A DNA stretch of 64,000 bases from Cornus controversa. Lineage: Eukaryota; Streptophyta; Magnoliopsida; Cornales; Cornaceae. The stretch is taken from positions 14,840,146 through 14,904,145 of the forward strand of contig CM048852.1 of the NCBI GenBank assembly GCA_026545225.1. Direction: 5' to 3'. The translations under genes were made by a program, and so were the position numbers. The notes beneath the pieces are model-generated. The model saw nothing but the letters and a program-made list of their open reading frames with translations. It was not told the DNA's origin and ran no database searches. Shown piece by piece: positions 1 to 10,327 of this stretch (positions are counted from its first letter, which is position 1; each line of letters begins with the position of its first letter).

Positions 1-577
1 ACCACTTTTAAAGGTTATTAATTGTTCATCTCTCTTTATAGAAAATATATTCCTAATTATAAGGTTATATGCTTCCGCAAATTTAAGATAGTCTTCCCGA
101 CATGATTTTTATCTCCATATCCATGCCCACCATGTACCATTTCATATCCTCCACTCTCTTTTCTTACATGTCCATTAAAGTCTCCTCCTATATACATTTT
201 TTCTCCTTTGGGTATCCCTTGCATCAATTCGTCCATATGTTCCCAAAAAAGTGTTTTAATATTGTCAACTAGTCCTACTTGGGGTGCATATGCACTAATT
301 ATATTAACTATATTTCCTCCTAATACGAGTTTTACTACTATAATCCTATCTTCTTTTCTAATAACGGTTATTACATCATCTTTTACATTTTTCTCTATAA
401 TTATCCCTACTCTATTTCTATGTCTAGTCTTTCCTGTATAATATAATTTATATCCTTCAATTTCTCTGGTTTTTTCACCTACCCACTTATAAAATAGGAT
501 ATTAATCTTTCTTCTAATCATAGTGTCTACTAACTCCATTCCCTTACCCGTCAAAGTTCCTATATTCCAAGTCCCTA
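1..577 (-). pseudogene. RTE-type LINE, endonuclease domain remnant
   Basis: The minus strand encodes the N-terminal part of an apurinic-endonuclease-like domain of a non-LTR retrotransposon. Visible motifs in order are TWNIGTLTGKG (near 575-545), KWVGEK, ISAYAPQVGL and GGDFNGHV; this combination is typical of plant RTE-clade LINEs, whose endonuclease nicks the target DNA before reverse transcription. The residues before KWVGEK read LFY where the family usually has QET, so the catalytic glutamate appears lost. Near position 85 the family reading moves to another frame (FAEAYNLIIRN), so there is a frameshift, and the rest of the element lies beyond the left edge. The apparent N-terminal extension upstream of TWNIG is read through a 30-bp minisatellite and is not LINE protein. 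The family call is firm; the clade call is from motif memory. Confidence 0.8.
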
Positions 578-581
578 TCCT

Positions 582-722
582 AAAGACATGAATTAAAATG
601 CATGAAAATGTAAAGACATAAATTAAAGTGCTAGAAATGTAAAGACATGAATTAAAATGCAAGAACATGTAAAGACATGAATTAAAGTGCTAGGAAATGT
701 AAAGATATAAATTAAAGTGCCA
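582..722. repeat. 30-bp minisatellite, about 5 copies
   Basis: Units beginning AAAGACAT(G/A)AATTAAA start at about 582, 612, 641, 671 and 701, a period of 29-30 bp with a few substitutions per copy. The array directly abuts the 5' end of the LINE endonuclease reading frame. Confidence 0.85.
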
Positions 723-852
723 CATAAATGGTGGAGAATGATTTTCCAACCAAAAAACCTTCTAATGGATCTTCATGGCAAGAGAGCTTGGTGGTTGAAG
801 ATAGGAGAAGATGTAAATTTCATATCTATCCTAGACAGTGTGCATAGTGAAA

Positions 853-1468
853 AGACTATTTTGCCCCTAAGTTAGGGTTTTGGTCAAAAGAATGTCCATC
901 TTGTAAATATGTTGATATTAAAGTGTATCCTAAGGTTTTTGGATGCAATAATCACAATGGTGAGGTCCGTTCATCGATTCGATGATTAGTTTGTCAGTTA
1001 AACTTTTGGATTATCCATTTTGACCCTAATTTAAGGTTTTGGTTAATGGAATGTCCAGAGTGGAACGGGTTCATGATTATAGTGTTTTTTTTTAATGATT
1101 TTTGGACTTTTCGAATGCCATGGTGAGGTCCATGCATTTATTTTACAATTGGTTTATCGGTCAAACTTTTGGGTTGACCATTTTGCTCCGATGCTAGGGT
1201 TTAAGACAACGAATTATTTAGGAAGGCTCATGACGCCAATGAGTAGTCTTTTCTAGGGTTTTTGTTCCATCTGGACTCAATGATCAAGTCAGTTTATCAA
1301 TTGGACAATTGGATTGAAAGTTGAATTTTTAAAGTGACCGTTCTACCCCCATCTAGGGTTTAGGTTAAATCGGGGCATTCGGGAAAGCTCATGATACCCA
1401 TTAGTACTATTTTCTAGGGTTTTGGGCCCTAGTGAACATATTCCATGGGTCGATTTGATGGTCAGAAT
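853..1468. repeat. Degenerate tandem repeat, ~165-bp unit, about 4 copies
   Basis: Four diverged units each carry a version of 'ttttgacccctanntagggttttggt', followed by a 'tgaggtccat' block and an 'ttgaccat' end. They start near 853, 1018, 1180 and 1340. No coding capacity is seen. The units are far less alike than those of the array at 52.6 kb, so this array is older. Confidence 0.6.
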
Positions 1469-2600
1469 TGTAGTGGTCTATTTTTGCTATCTATGGTGCT
1501 CATGATTTTAGGATTTAGAATGAAAACAGGAGGTAAAAAATGGAGTGTCTATAATAATATTTCACGCCACACCTTTTATTGGAGGAGATGATGACCGAGG
1601 GATCATAATGAAGATCCTTTGAAAAAAGAATGTTGCCCCATATATGACTATGCCTGAATGAGCCAATAGAAACTCGGGCTCCTTAAAAAATACCAGTGGG
1701 GTGAGAAGGGGGAAGTCCCTTGAAAAATCCATTCAGGTATAAAGAAGTTGAAAGTAGCCTTAAAATCAAGATTCACGGGCAGGGTTGTAAGACCGATAAA
1801 GTATGTATTGGGCAAAGGGTTAAGGTCTCCTCGAAACTCAGGGATATATGCATACATTCAGCCCCGCAATAACTATAGAGGTCGAAGAACTTCTGAAACC
1901 TAGACTGAGTAAAATCACAATGCCTCGATGTAGGTGGGAGAGAATGAGCAGGGCAAGAGCAAGCTTCCGACTAGTGGAGAGAACATCAATTATTTAAGTA
2001 AAGCATTTGGTTATGCCCTCAGCATTGGGACAGAGGAAGAATAATTGATTGACAAAATATACAAGAAAAGCTATATGTTCCTCCTCATCTATTTTGGATT
2101 TGAACTTAGATTTTTCCTCATTGAGATAATGGATATGAAGTGGATGAAATTAGAAAGGTGTTTTCTACCAAGGTTGTTAACATAAAAGTAAGATTTTACT
2201 TCCTCCCTATAAGAATGGATGTCGGTCAAGGCAGTAACATCTAAAATGGTGGGAGCCATCACCCCACACTAAAAATTAAAACTATTGGTTAATGAAGGCT
2301 AGAACTGGCAAACGGCCGCTAGAAACTTCATCTCCATCACAAAGGCTTTCTGGCTAAGCATTATGACATAGTATATCCCATATTCCTTTTAGGTTGAGGA
2401 GTATGTACCCTTCATACGTTTGACCCACTTGATCCAACTATTGTTATATTTGGGACAAGCCTTAGGATCAGGATTGAACCCATCAATTCCTGGCCAATCT
2501 AACTGAAATGGAAACTTACCTTCAAATGAAGGGTGAAAGGGATCGAGTGATGAGGGATGAGGTTTTTTGAATGTAGGCCTCGAAGCACAGAGAGTTGATT

Positions 2601-2831
2601 TGTAACAGCTTGCTCCACCACATGGTATGATATTATCTGCTTTGGGCCTAGCCCGCATGGTTTTGTTCTTGAGTTTTATCCCAAAAGGCCTCATACCATT
2701 TGTAGAGAACACACTACATATAAGCACATCCCCTTCTCCACACCCAAGCGATGTGGGATAGAGCATCTTGTAGCTTGCTAGTGTGGTAGCTTGCATAGTG
2801 TCTCTCGCACCCACCCACAAGGGTCACCACA
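2601..2831 (-). repeat. TRIM 3' LTR
   Basis: A 231-bp LTR that, on the minus strand, begins TGTGGTGACCC and ends TGTTACA. It pairs with 2901-3146. Confidence 0.88.
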
Positions 2832-2900
2832 ATCCACCCCCCTAAGAGGTCCGACGTCCCCGTCGGCACACTTCCAGTTGAGTCCGACTCTAATACCATT

Positions 2901-3146
2901 TGTAATAGCCCACTCCACCTGATGGAATGATATTGTCCACTTTGGGCCCAAGCCCACACGATTTTGTTCTTGGGTTTTACCCCAAAAGGTCCATACCATT
3001 TGGAGAGAACACACTACATATAAGCACATCCCCTTCTCCACACCCAAGCGATGTGGGATTAAGCACCCTGTAGCCTGCCAGTGTGGTAACTCACCCAATG
3101 TCTCTTGCACCTGCCCAAATGACACCCGCCCACAAGGGTTACCACA
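2901..3146 (-). repeat. TRIM 5' LTR
   Basis: A 246-bp LTR that, on the minus strand, begins TGTGGTAACCC and ends GGGCTATTACA. It is followed by the tRNA-Met-type primer site. Confidence 0.88.
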
Positions 3147-3240
3147 TGATTCGCTCACCAATGATCCTTTAGTTGACATAAGAAGTAAGACTTCATGTTT
3201 CTGGGTCATGCCTTTCCATTTGAACGCTCTTAGCATGATT

Positions 3241-3808
3241 CATCATAGCAAATATAAGAGCATTATGAGCCATCAAAAATATTAAGAAATCGATGGTGAT
3301 AAAGGAGGAGTGAACAAGAAAGTTACAGAAAGGGAGAAAGAGGGAAGGCAAAAGGAATAGCGAAGTCAAAAATTGATTCACTCTGAAGATAATGGAAAAT
3401 GATGTTTTTCTTGAGACGCTATCCAAAAGTAATCATAGAAAGCGGTTTGAAAATAGAGAAATTAAAAAAGTATGACAGCAAAAATGCTATCGGATTTAAT
3501 GCCATGATGTTACATATCTTCACGTGGCACAACAAGAAAGCTAACGGCCTAGAACATATATTTCAGCACGTAAGCACGATGATACAGCTGTTTCCCTTGA
3601 ACTTTGGCGCCATTAAATAGGTCTCTTAAAAATTCCAAGTGATCCTCGCACATAGACCGCAGAACCACTTTGAAGGGGGCAACATGTTTGCACCCAAATT
3701 TGACATTAGATCCACATAGGGTGTGAACAGTTACGCCCCACTCTGAGCCACATCAATGTGATTCATGGTTATGTCCAATCCTATGCTCTAATTTGATATT
3801 TTATGTTT
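3241..3808. other. Non-coding, no gene recognised
   Basis: Short open frames occur on both strands (to about 3620) but none shows a recognisable motif. This may be decayed flank of the PMD pseudogene. Confidence 0.4.
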
Positions 3809-4609
3809 TGTTACACTTGGCCGGATATTGTATATATTTTAGTTAGAATTTAGATTGAGACCTATGGTTGACTTAGCAAACCAAAAGCCTGCTACTCTCA
3901 CATCAACTGATAGGAGTACAGATTGATACCAACCAGAACAAGATCGCACTCGAGTGTTTTGATTAAACACTTGAGTGCATATCAAAAGATAAACCTTCCT
4001 CACATCGTTGGCAAACCTAGAATGTCACTTCCACGTCAATCGGGGGATGCACCTCACGTGAGATTGTTTCCTTTATCAAGAAGACTCCACAGTCGTACAC
4101 GTGGCAAACATCCAGCCATGGACCAAAGACTTTGAGAACTATAAATAGAACTCATTTATGTCAAAGTTAAAGGTCTAGCACAAGCACAACTATTTTCAAT
4201 ACATTATTCAGGACCAACGCCATCTAGACTTAAACTAAATTTATTGACTTGTGGTAGTGTAACTCGACACTTTCCTTTCTTGACTCGCTTGTGATAGTGT
4301 AACTTTGCACTTTCCTTTGTGGTAGAGTAACTTTAGATTAATCTTACTTTACTCGTAATCAGCCTTACTCTGCTAGTAACAAATTAATGGTTCAGTCAAT
4401 GAACTCTTGAGCTATGGTTCATTCAATGAACTCTTGAGCTTGTAACTAGATTTTACTTTCACTGTACTGTCCAAGATTTTGTAATCGATCCGTACTATAC
4501 TGTCTTTAAGTTAATGAAGAAAATGTTACATTCTTCTTAAAATGTACTTTGTTATCTCATACGTGGATCTCATCCTAAAACTGTCATTAGCAAAACTTTA
4601 AGTGTAACA
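3809..4609 (+). repeat. Solo-LTR-like block with 10-bp inverted ends
   Basis: The block starts TGTTACACTT (3809-3818) and ends AAGTGTAACA (4600-4609), a perfect 10-bp inverted terminal match of TG...CA type. It contains a TATA-like box CTATAAATAG near 4140 and ends in a T-rich leader-like stretch. This is the architecture of an LTR. The five bases on either side (TGTTT and ATGCC) do not match, so no target duplication supports it. Two short internal direct repeats are present: 'gtagtgtaact' copies at 4250-4330 and a 27-bp duplication ending in TGAACTCTTGAGCT at 4388-4440. Confidence 0.5.
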
Positions 4610-6089
4610 ATGCCTTTTAGGCCGAAGTACATGAACCATTGAGATGGTCATTCCTGCTTTCTTCACTCGCTACAGTTAGATTCCACACAGATGCACATTC
4701 TCACGGCTCACTAGGCTGAAAGACATTCGGGAATATTTGTTTGGCTTCCCGCTTGGACCACAAAGACACAAATCTAAGGATTCTCGCACTCCCACAAACC
4801 AAATTTACAAGCGTACCCCTCGAGGCTTATCGCTCTCGCTGTCTGGCAGTGTCATGTGGCAAAAATTTATGAAGTATGGACATTTGTGATTGAATTTGAA
4901 AAATCCAAGGCTTAGATGGAGGATATAGAAACTAGAATGTCTTTTATTTAATCTTTACTGAGATGCTACAAGTGTAGACATATTTGAGAAGGGTAGCAGT
5001 GGGTCACTAAATTGAGATGGAGCTTTTTGGTAAAGACAGAGAGTAAGATTGTAGGTCAAATATGCTCATTAAAAGGGCATTGCTACCAAAAACAATATGT
5101 TGATTTAGAATGAAAAAGAAATGTTTATTTTTTTTTCCATTTTTGAAAATATTTTTCAAAAGGATGAACTTGTTTTTCAAGAAGAATAAAAACAACTTTG
5201 GATTAACATTCATTCAAAAATATTCAAGCCAACATTTGAACGAATGTCTATTTTGTCACGCGAATGTGAACTATCTTAACATATTCAAAAGAATTTTCTT
5301 AGAAACACTCTTGTGGGCGCACATTGTTCCTCCCGGAATTAACCATGCTTTTGTCAAGCTTCCTGTACTAACAAGTCATCATTTAATCAAAAAATACTGT
5401 ACTTAAGATCGTAATGTAGGCAAATAAAAGGTCGGGAAAGAAAAGTTCAAGTTACAAACTGTTTGCACTTTTCGATCAATCTTGCAGTCTATCTGGGCTT
5501 GAGTAAGCCCAATCTACCTAAGTCTATTATAAACCTAAATCCAAAGGTGTCTAAGGTTTTTTTTTTTACCTTTTACCTATTCTGATTGAGCATCATATAT
5601 AAAACAATATGTTAGGATGTTGTGAAGTAGATTCCTTCACATGAGCATTAATAATCTTGGCAAGTATCGACTTATTAGCACATTTTGATAGCATTTGTTG
5701 AGTTGTGGCTCATATTTCAATGAGAAAGGTACACTGGGTTTAAGAGATATATAAGTTGTAATTATGTTCCGTTCTTGATAGTAAATTAATTTTTTGGCTC
5801 TCCTATGAAATAGGCACTAATGCCAAACCGCGTTAAATCAATGTGTTCTTATCTTTCTGTTATTTTTACGTGTGTGTTTGTGTGTGTGTGATCAACAACA
5901 TTCTAGTAATCAAACTTTGGAACAGAATTTTGCCAAAATACAAATATTACACTACACCATTATTTTGTTGACTCGTTCTTTCCAAGATCCAAACAGATCT
6001 AGACATTACAGTACCCGGTTGTTCACCAGGGGCTACTTGTACCAATGCATAGTCAAAGTGGTCAGCTTAAGGAGAGCGCGTGCGGGTAG

Positions 6090-6093
<4 letters not shown>

Positions 6094-6129
<36 letters not shown>
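6094..6129. repeat. (TA)n microsatellite
   Basis: An uninterrupted TA dinucleotide run of about 36 bp. Confidence 0.95.
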
Positions 6130-6135
<6 letters not shown>

Positions 6136-6653
6136 TTATATAGAAATATTACAAAATGATAGAGTTACTGCTTAGACAGTAATTTTAAACACCTTTATCA
6201 TGGTTGAGATGTTGCTGAGAGAAAATCATGAAAAAAGAAATAGAATAAAGTTGGTATATTTACTTGCATATTAGTCTGCTAAAACGAAATTACATGATCT
6301 CGAGATGATGTAATAATTTTTGTATAACAAAAACAACAGCTAGACGGTTTGAAATGGGACTAACAAGAGTCCCAGTTCAATGCATGAAGCGATTATTGAA
6401 TGAATGGTTGGGCTAGTTTTTTGTGCTCTGCCCACAAATATTGGTGTTAGACTCTTGCTCGTAACACCATATCTGCTTGGATGGTGACTTCTCCACATTA
6501 TAGTATGGTTCGAGAGTAGGAGTAGTTATTCGTTGCAATCGGCGCATCGTACGCTTGGTGCATTCCAGCCCTCCATGCACTACACGTGCGGTGGGTCCCA
6601 CCACGTGTGTAGCGCACAAAGAACTGAGATGCACCAGGCGCATATGTGTCAAG

Positions 6654-6707
6654 TGCACTTAATATTTACACCGAAAGTCCAGCGCACTTAATATTTACAC
6701 CGAAAGT
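6654..6707. repeat. Tandem duplication, 30-bp period
   Basis: GCACTTAATATTTACACCG followed by AAAGT occurs at 6654 and again at 6684, identical over about 24 bp and separated by a few bases. Confidence 0.9.
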
Positions 6708-7601
6708 GGATAATGTAAGTGTTCTTGCATCATTGTTCTTTAAGAATATTTGACCTCTATTGCATGGAAAATTAATGAATTTCACTGGTCAATATTATCT
6801 GTACGTTGTTGCTCTCCATTGGCACCAAAAGATGAGAAACAATAAAATGAAATCCAATCTATTCAACCAAACATGGATCTTTTTTCTCTTTACTATCATT
6901 TAATTTAATGAAGGTTGTTAAGGAGCATCTATCTATCTAATCAATGAAACTTTTTTTTTTTTTTTTTGGGTTTAAATTCAACACCCACTTACTTGATCAT
7001 TCTTCAAAGACACTTTGTCAAAGATAGATTTTCACCGAGGAGATTGAGATTGTCAGATTGGTCTATTGTTGTATGTATATTTCATGTGACTTTTCCATCA
7101 TCTTTATTCATGCTTTTTTCAACACACAGCTTAATTAATTAGCTTTACTCATTTGAAATACTTTTGATCCTTTTCCTTTTAAGCTCTCATGATTTCATGG
7201 TGGACTTGGTGTTTGGGATCACATGTCACATGTCCATCAACTACTTTGTGAAATGCTATAATTGCTTCATGTCTTTTATTTCCACGTACACACGATCGAT
7301 CCTAATTAATGTAGAGTGTTGAGACTTAATACTTATTATCACATCTTTACATCAAATTAAGCTATTAGCCATACGAGTTTATGTCAATATTAACAAATCT
7401 TAATCAGAATCTCTTAACAGTTTGAATAACTGCTGCATCCCACTGGTATCATCATATCGTTAGGACCTGAGCTTGATGTTACTAAAATAATGTTAATATG
7501 TTACTGTTTAAGAAACATAAATAAATGCAAAAAGTTATATATTCAAACTAAAAAATAAATAAGACAATCTGGATATAGATTGAGGTTAGAAGTAGATTCT
7601 A

Positions 7602-8249
7602 GGATAAATTACGCTAACATTTTTTAAGGTTTGGACAAATTACACACCAATAAAGTGTTTGACCATTATTACTTTGACATCTCCTGTGAACGTGACGATA
7701 ATTTGTAGTGCAAAATATCATTTTTACACTCAATATTTTAATATAAAATATCATGGATAAATTTTTCTTAACCTCTCATTTGCCAAATTACACATGGTAT
7801 AGCATTTGAAGTTTATTACTTTGACCTCTTCTAAGGTTTGGAGCGTAAGCTCAACAACACCCCTGTCGTTTTCTATCTGTCAAAACCGTGAACGAAATTT
7901 TAGAAAATTGCCATATTACCCTTCCCTTGTTTGAAAAGAAAACAATAGCCACCCATCAACAAAAGCTTGCTAACTGGTTTAGAGGAGCTCAAAGTAATAA
8001 CCATCAAACGCTCCATCCATGTGTAATTTGACAAAACTTTAAGAGAAGTCAGTGTAATTTACCCATCATTGAAGGAAAGAGCAAAATGGTTATTTTTAAA
8101 ATTTTGGTTACCAGTTCTAACGGAAAAAAAAATTTGTTAGGGGTGTTGATCACACACGCCAAATCTCAGGTGGGGTAAAAGTAATAAACTTCAGACTCTA
8201 TCCGTGTATAATTTGCCCAAACCTCAGGAGAGGTTAGTGTAATTTACCC
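7602..8249. mobile_element. Non-autonomous Mutator-like element (MITE-like), 648 bp
   Basis: The ends are inverted copies: the left end reads GGATAAATTACGCTAAC and the reverse complement of the right end reads GGGTAAATTACACTAACC. Similarity continues inward for roughly 100 bp or more, with blocks such as AAGGTTTGGACAAATTACAC. The element is flanked by a perfect 9-bp duplication TAGATTCTA (7593-7601 and 8250-8258), the size made by Mutator-type transposases. No reading frame is present, so it must have been moved by an enzyme encoded elsewhere. Confidence 0.88.
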
Positions 8250-8258
8250 TAGATTCTA

Positions 8259-10118
8259 AGATCTTAAGACAAATTTCGCTCCTCTTAGTGCTGAATAAAC
8301 AATAATAGCGATTGCCTCGTAGGATACAACAATATTTCTTTCACTGATAGCAGCACTTCAAACTAGAAGAAACATTGAACCATAGTTTGTGTTTATACTC
8401 TCTCATAGCAGACATTTAAATAAAATGCAGAAAAACAACAGAAAGGTAGAAAGAAGCAACTCAAATGAACGAGGAATGCAGGCAATGGTATTTATAGAGT
8501 TCTTGGCACCTATGGAGTCAACCCAGCCTACCATCAGACGCACCAGTTCGACCCGAACCGCCACCCATTGCATCAAGCCATCAATCGAACTCAATTCAAA
8601 TTTGGAATATTTTGAAACATTTCGGACCAGAGCAAATTCCAAGTAATTTTGTCCAAAAAAAATATTGGCTTGAGAAGTCCAAGTCCGGACCAAACGAGTC
8701 AGGTCGAGCACATGCGTGTGTTTTGATGGGATGAACCTAGATTAATCTAGCTCCTCTTCCTTCCACAAAACTGGGGTGTTGTTGGGGCCCAAACCCAAGT
8801 CAAAGCTAACTAATTAAGTCACACACCCTTCCACAACCTTCCAATGTGAAATAATTCACTTTTATCTCTTTTAACCATGAATAAATGGGCTACTTTGATC
8901 TAATTTCTCATTCATATCTCCCAGAGAAGAACACGTTCTAACATGGTCCCACCTCAAAAACTTAGGAAAACTCACTCCAATTTTGACTCAGTGTGCTTGT
9001 TTAAAACCAAGTTTCCAACACTTCATTCGAAACCTCAAGAAAGCTTGTTTAGTCCTGTTAAATTAAATAATAATAATAAAAACTTCCTAAAATCCCTAAG
9101 GAATTTTGTTAACAGAAAACCCTGAAAATATAGGTGTATTATATATATATATATATAATTTGGTTGATGTAGGCTCCAAATCATCATCATGATTTACAAG
9201 AATCAAGTGCAGTGTTGGATCATGGAGGGACCACATCTGGTCTGTTGCAATAACTATTAGATTTCCCATAAGTGAAAGTTGCATGAGCTAAGTTGTCTTG
9301 GTCTACCTGTCTTGTACTCTATTCTGAATTGTTCCCTTCTCTACTTATTTTTTTTATATTCATATTGTGTTTGTTTGTAATCATAAAACACCATGTCAAA
9401 TTTAGCAATGTAATGTAATTAATCATACATAGGTAATCTTAGTGATGATTGAGAAACAAATCACACATGAAATAGTAATTAGTTGATTGTCCATATGGGC
9501 CATTACAGTAATCTGGCATGTCTGTAGCATATAATTTATAAATCAATGCAATTATTTCTTTCTTGTACTCCAAAGATTAACTTACAAGTTTTCATTATTC
9601 CAATATTAAGTAAATGTTATCTTGGTTGGCAATATTTTAATGTCAGAAAAAAATTGATTGGGAAACGAAACCAAACACTGCCTTAGTGATGCAATGCATA
9701 ATAATACCAACATTCAAGGGTATTATTATTGTGCATACCAAGTAGTGGGTTAGTAGCTAGACAATATAGTTTGCCAGTAGTGTACTAATATATTGTGATC
9801 TACTTTTGCATTCTTTTTCAAATCTGTCCATTACATTCTGACCATCCTTCTGCTCTGAAATTCCACATTCTCTGCCATCAAACCACTAAGCCTTTCAAGC
9901 TGACCCCACATGCTTGAAATCACATTTCTCACTTTCTTTTCTTACTCATTCTTCTTACCTAATGTAATGCCCACAGTTATTAATTCAAAGCATCCTAGTG
10001 CTTCCACTAAAGAATATGAAAGCAGAGTAAACTTCCATCTCCTTTGTTCCTTCCTTCCAAATAGGTTCTTTTTTTTTTATATATGTAGCAGAGTAGGGAG
10101 AGAATGCTAATAACTTTT

Positions 10119-10154
<36 letters not shown>

Positions 10155-10327
10155 TCTCAATGGGTATGGCAGTTGTGGTGCTAAACTTATTTGCTCTAAT
10201 GCACTGAACACAAAAGTTTGCAATTGGAAACTCAGGGCCTCAATAGCATAGCATAGCATAAAAGGGCACTTAATCTTGTTGATATTTCTTGTGCATTTTT
10301 TCACCTCACCTCCCTAAAGATTAGAAG
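8259..10327. other. Intergenic, upstream region of the cytochrome b561-domain gene
   Basis: No gene is recognised. Overlapping frames on both strands at 8389-8711 have no known motifs and are probably chance. A (TA)n tract lies near 9139-9159. Close to the gene, a TATA-like TTTTTATATATG (about 10,073-10,084) precedes a GA-rich leader; this is the likeliest promoter area of the gene at 10,328. Confidence 0.4.
10119..10154 (+). repeat. (GA)n tract in the probable 5' leader
   Basis: A GA dinucleotide run with one AAAG interruption. It lies about 35 bp after the TATA-like sequence and 174 bp before the start codon of the cytochrome b561-domain gene, a common position for plant GAGA-type leaders. 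Confidence 0.85.

Larger units (their letters stand above)
2601..3146 (-). mobile_element. Complete TRIM retrotransposon, Cassandra-related but lacking the 5S module
   Basis: Two LTRs (2601-2831 and 2901-3146 in plus coordinates) flank a 69-bp internal region and are bounded by a perfect 5-bp target duplication TGATT (2596-2600 and 3147-3151). On the minus strand each LTR starts TGTGGTRACCCTTGTGGG and ends in TTACA. The internal region begins AATGGTATTAGAG, matching the initiator tRNA-Met primer site, and ends with the polypurine tract TTAGGGGGGTGGAT. It codes for nothing and must use proteins of other elements. Its first LTR half and its internal domain match the Cassandra copy at 44.1 kb, but this LTR has no 5S rRNA-like segment. 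The two LTRs are visibly diverged, and the plus-left copy is 15 bp shorter, so this is an old insertion. Confidence 0.9.
1600..3240 (-). pseudogene. Plant mobile domain (PMD / aminotransferase-like) protein pseudogene
   Basis: Reading on the minus strand, a block near 2085-1995 encodes EEEHIAFLVYFVNQLFFLCP, which matches the EH-AFL-W signature of the plant mobile domain family (PF10536, usually annotated aminotransferase-like). Upstream of it, an open frame starts near 3236 (MLRAFKWKGMTQKHEV). It is interrupted by the TRIM at 2601-3146 and resumes in the same frame at 2595, running to a stop at 2389 (PFQLDWPGIDG, WIKWVKRMK). Further downstream there are stops in all frames. PMD proteins are found both as host genes and inside transposons, so the origin is unclear. 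The domain call rests on motif recognition only; no intact gene remains. Confidence 0.5.
4610..7592. other. Intergenic, no gene recognised
   Basis: AT-rich DNA with only short frames lacking known motifs. It holds a (TA)n tract near 6094-6129 and a 30-bp duplication near 6654-6707. I see no exon series or transposon ends here. Confidence 0.5.

Noticed and set aside
6413-6658. An 81-codon minus-strand frame
   Set aside because: No motif, no exon partners, and it overlaps a local 30-bp duplication.
8389-8711. Overlapping frames of 85 and 102 codons on opposite strands
   Set aside because: They mirror each other, lack motifs and have no coding bias I can see.
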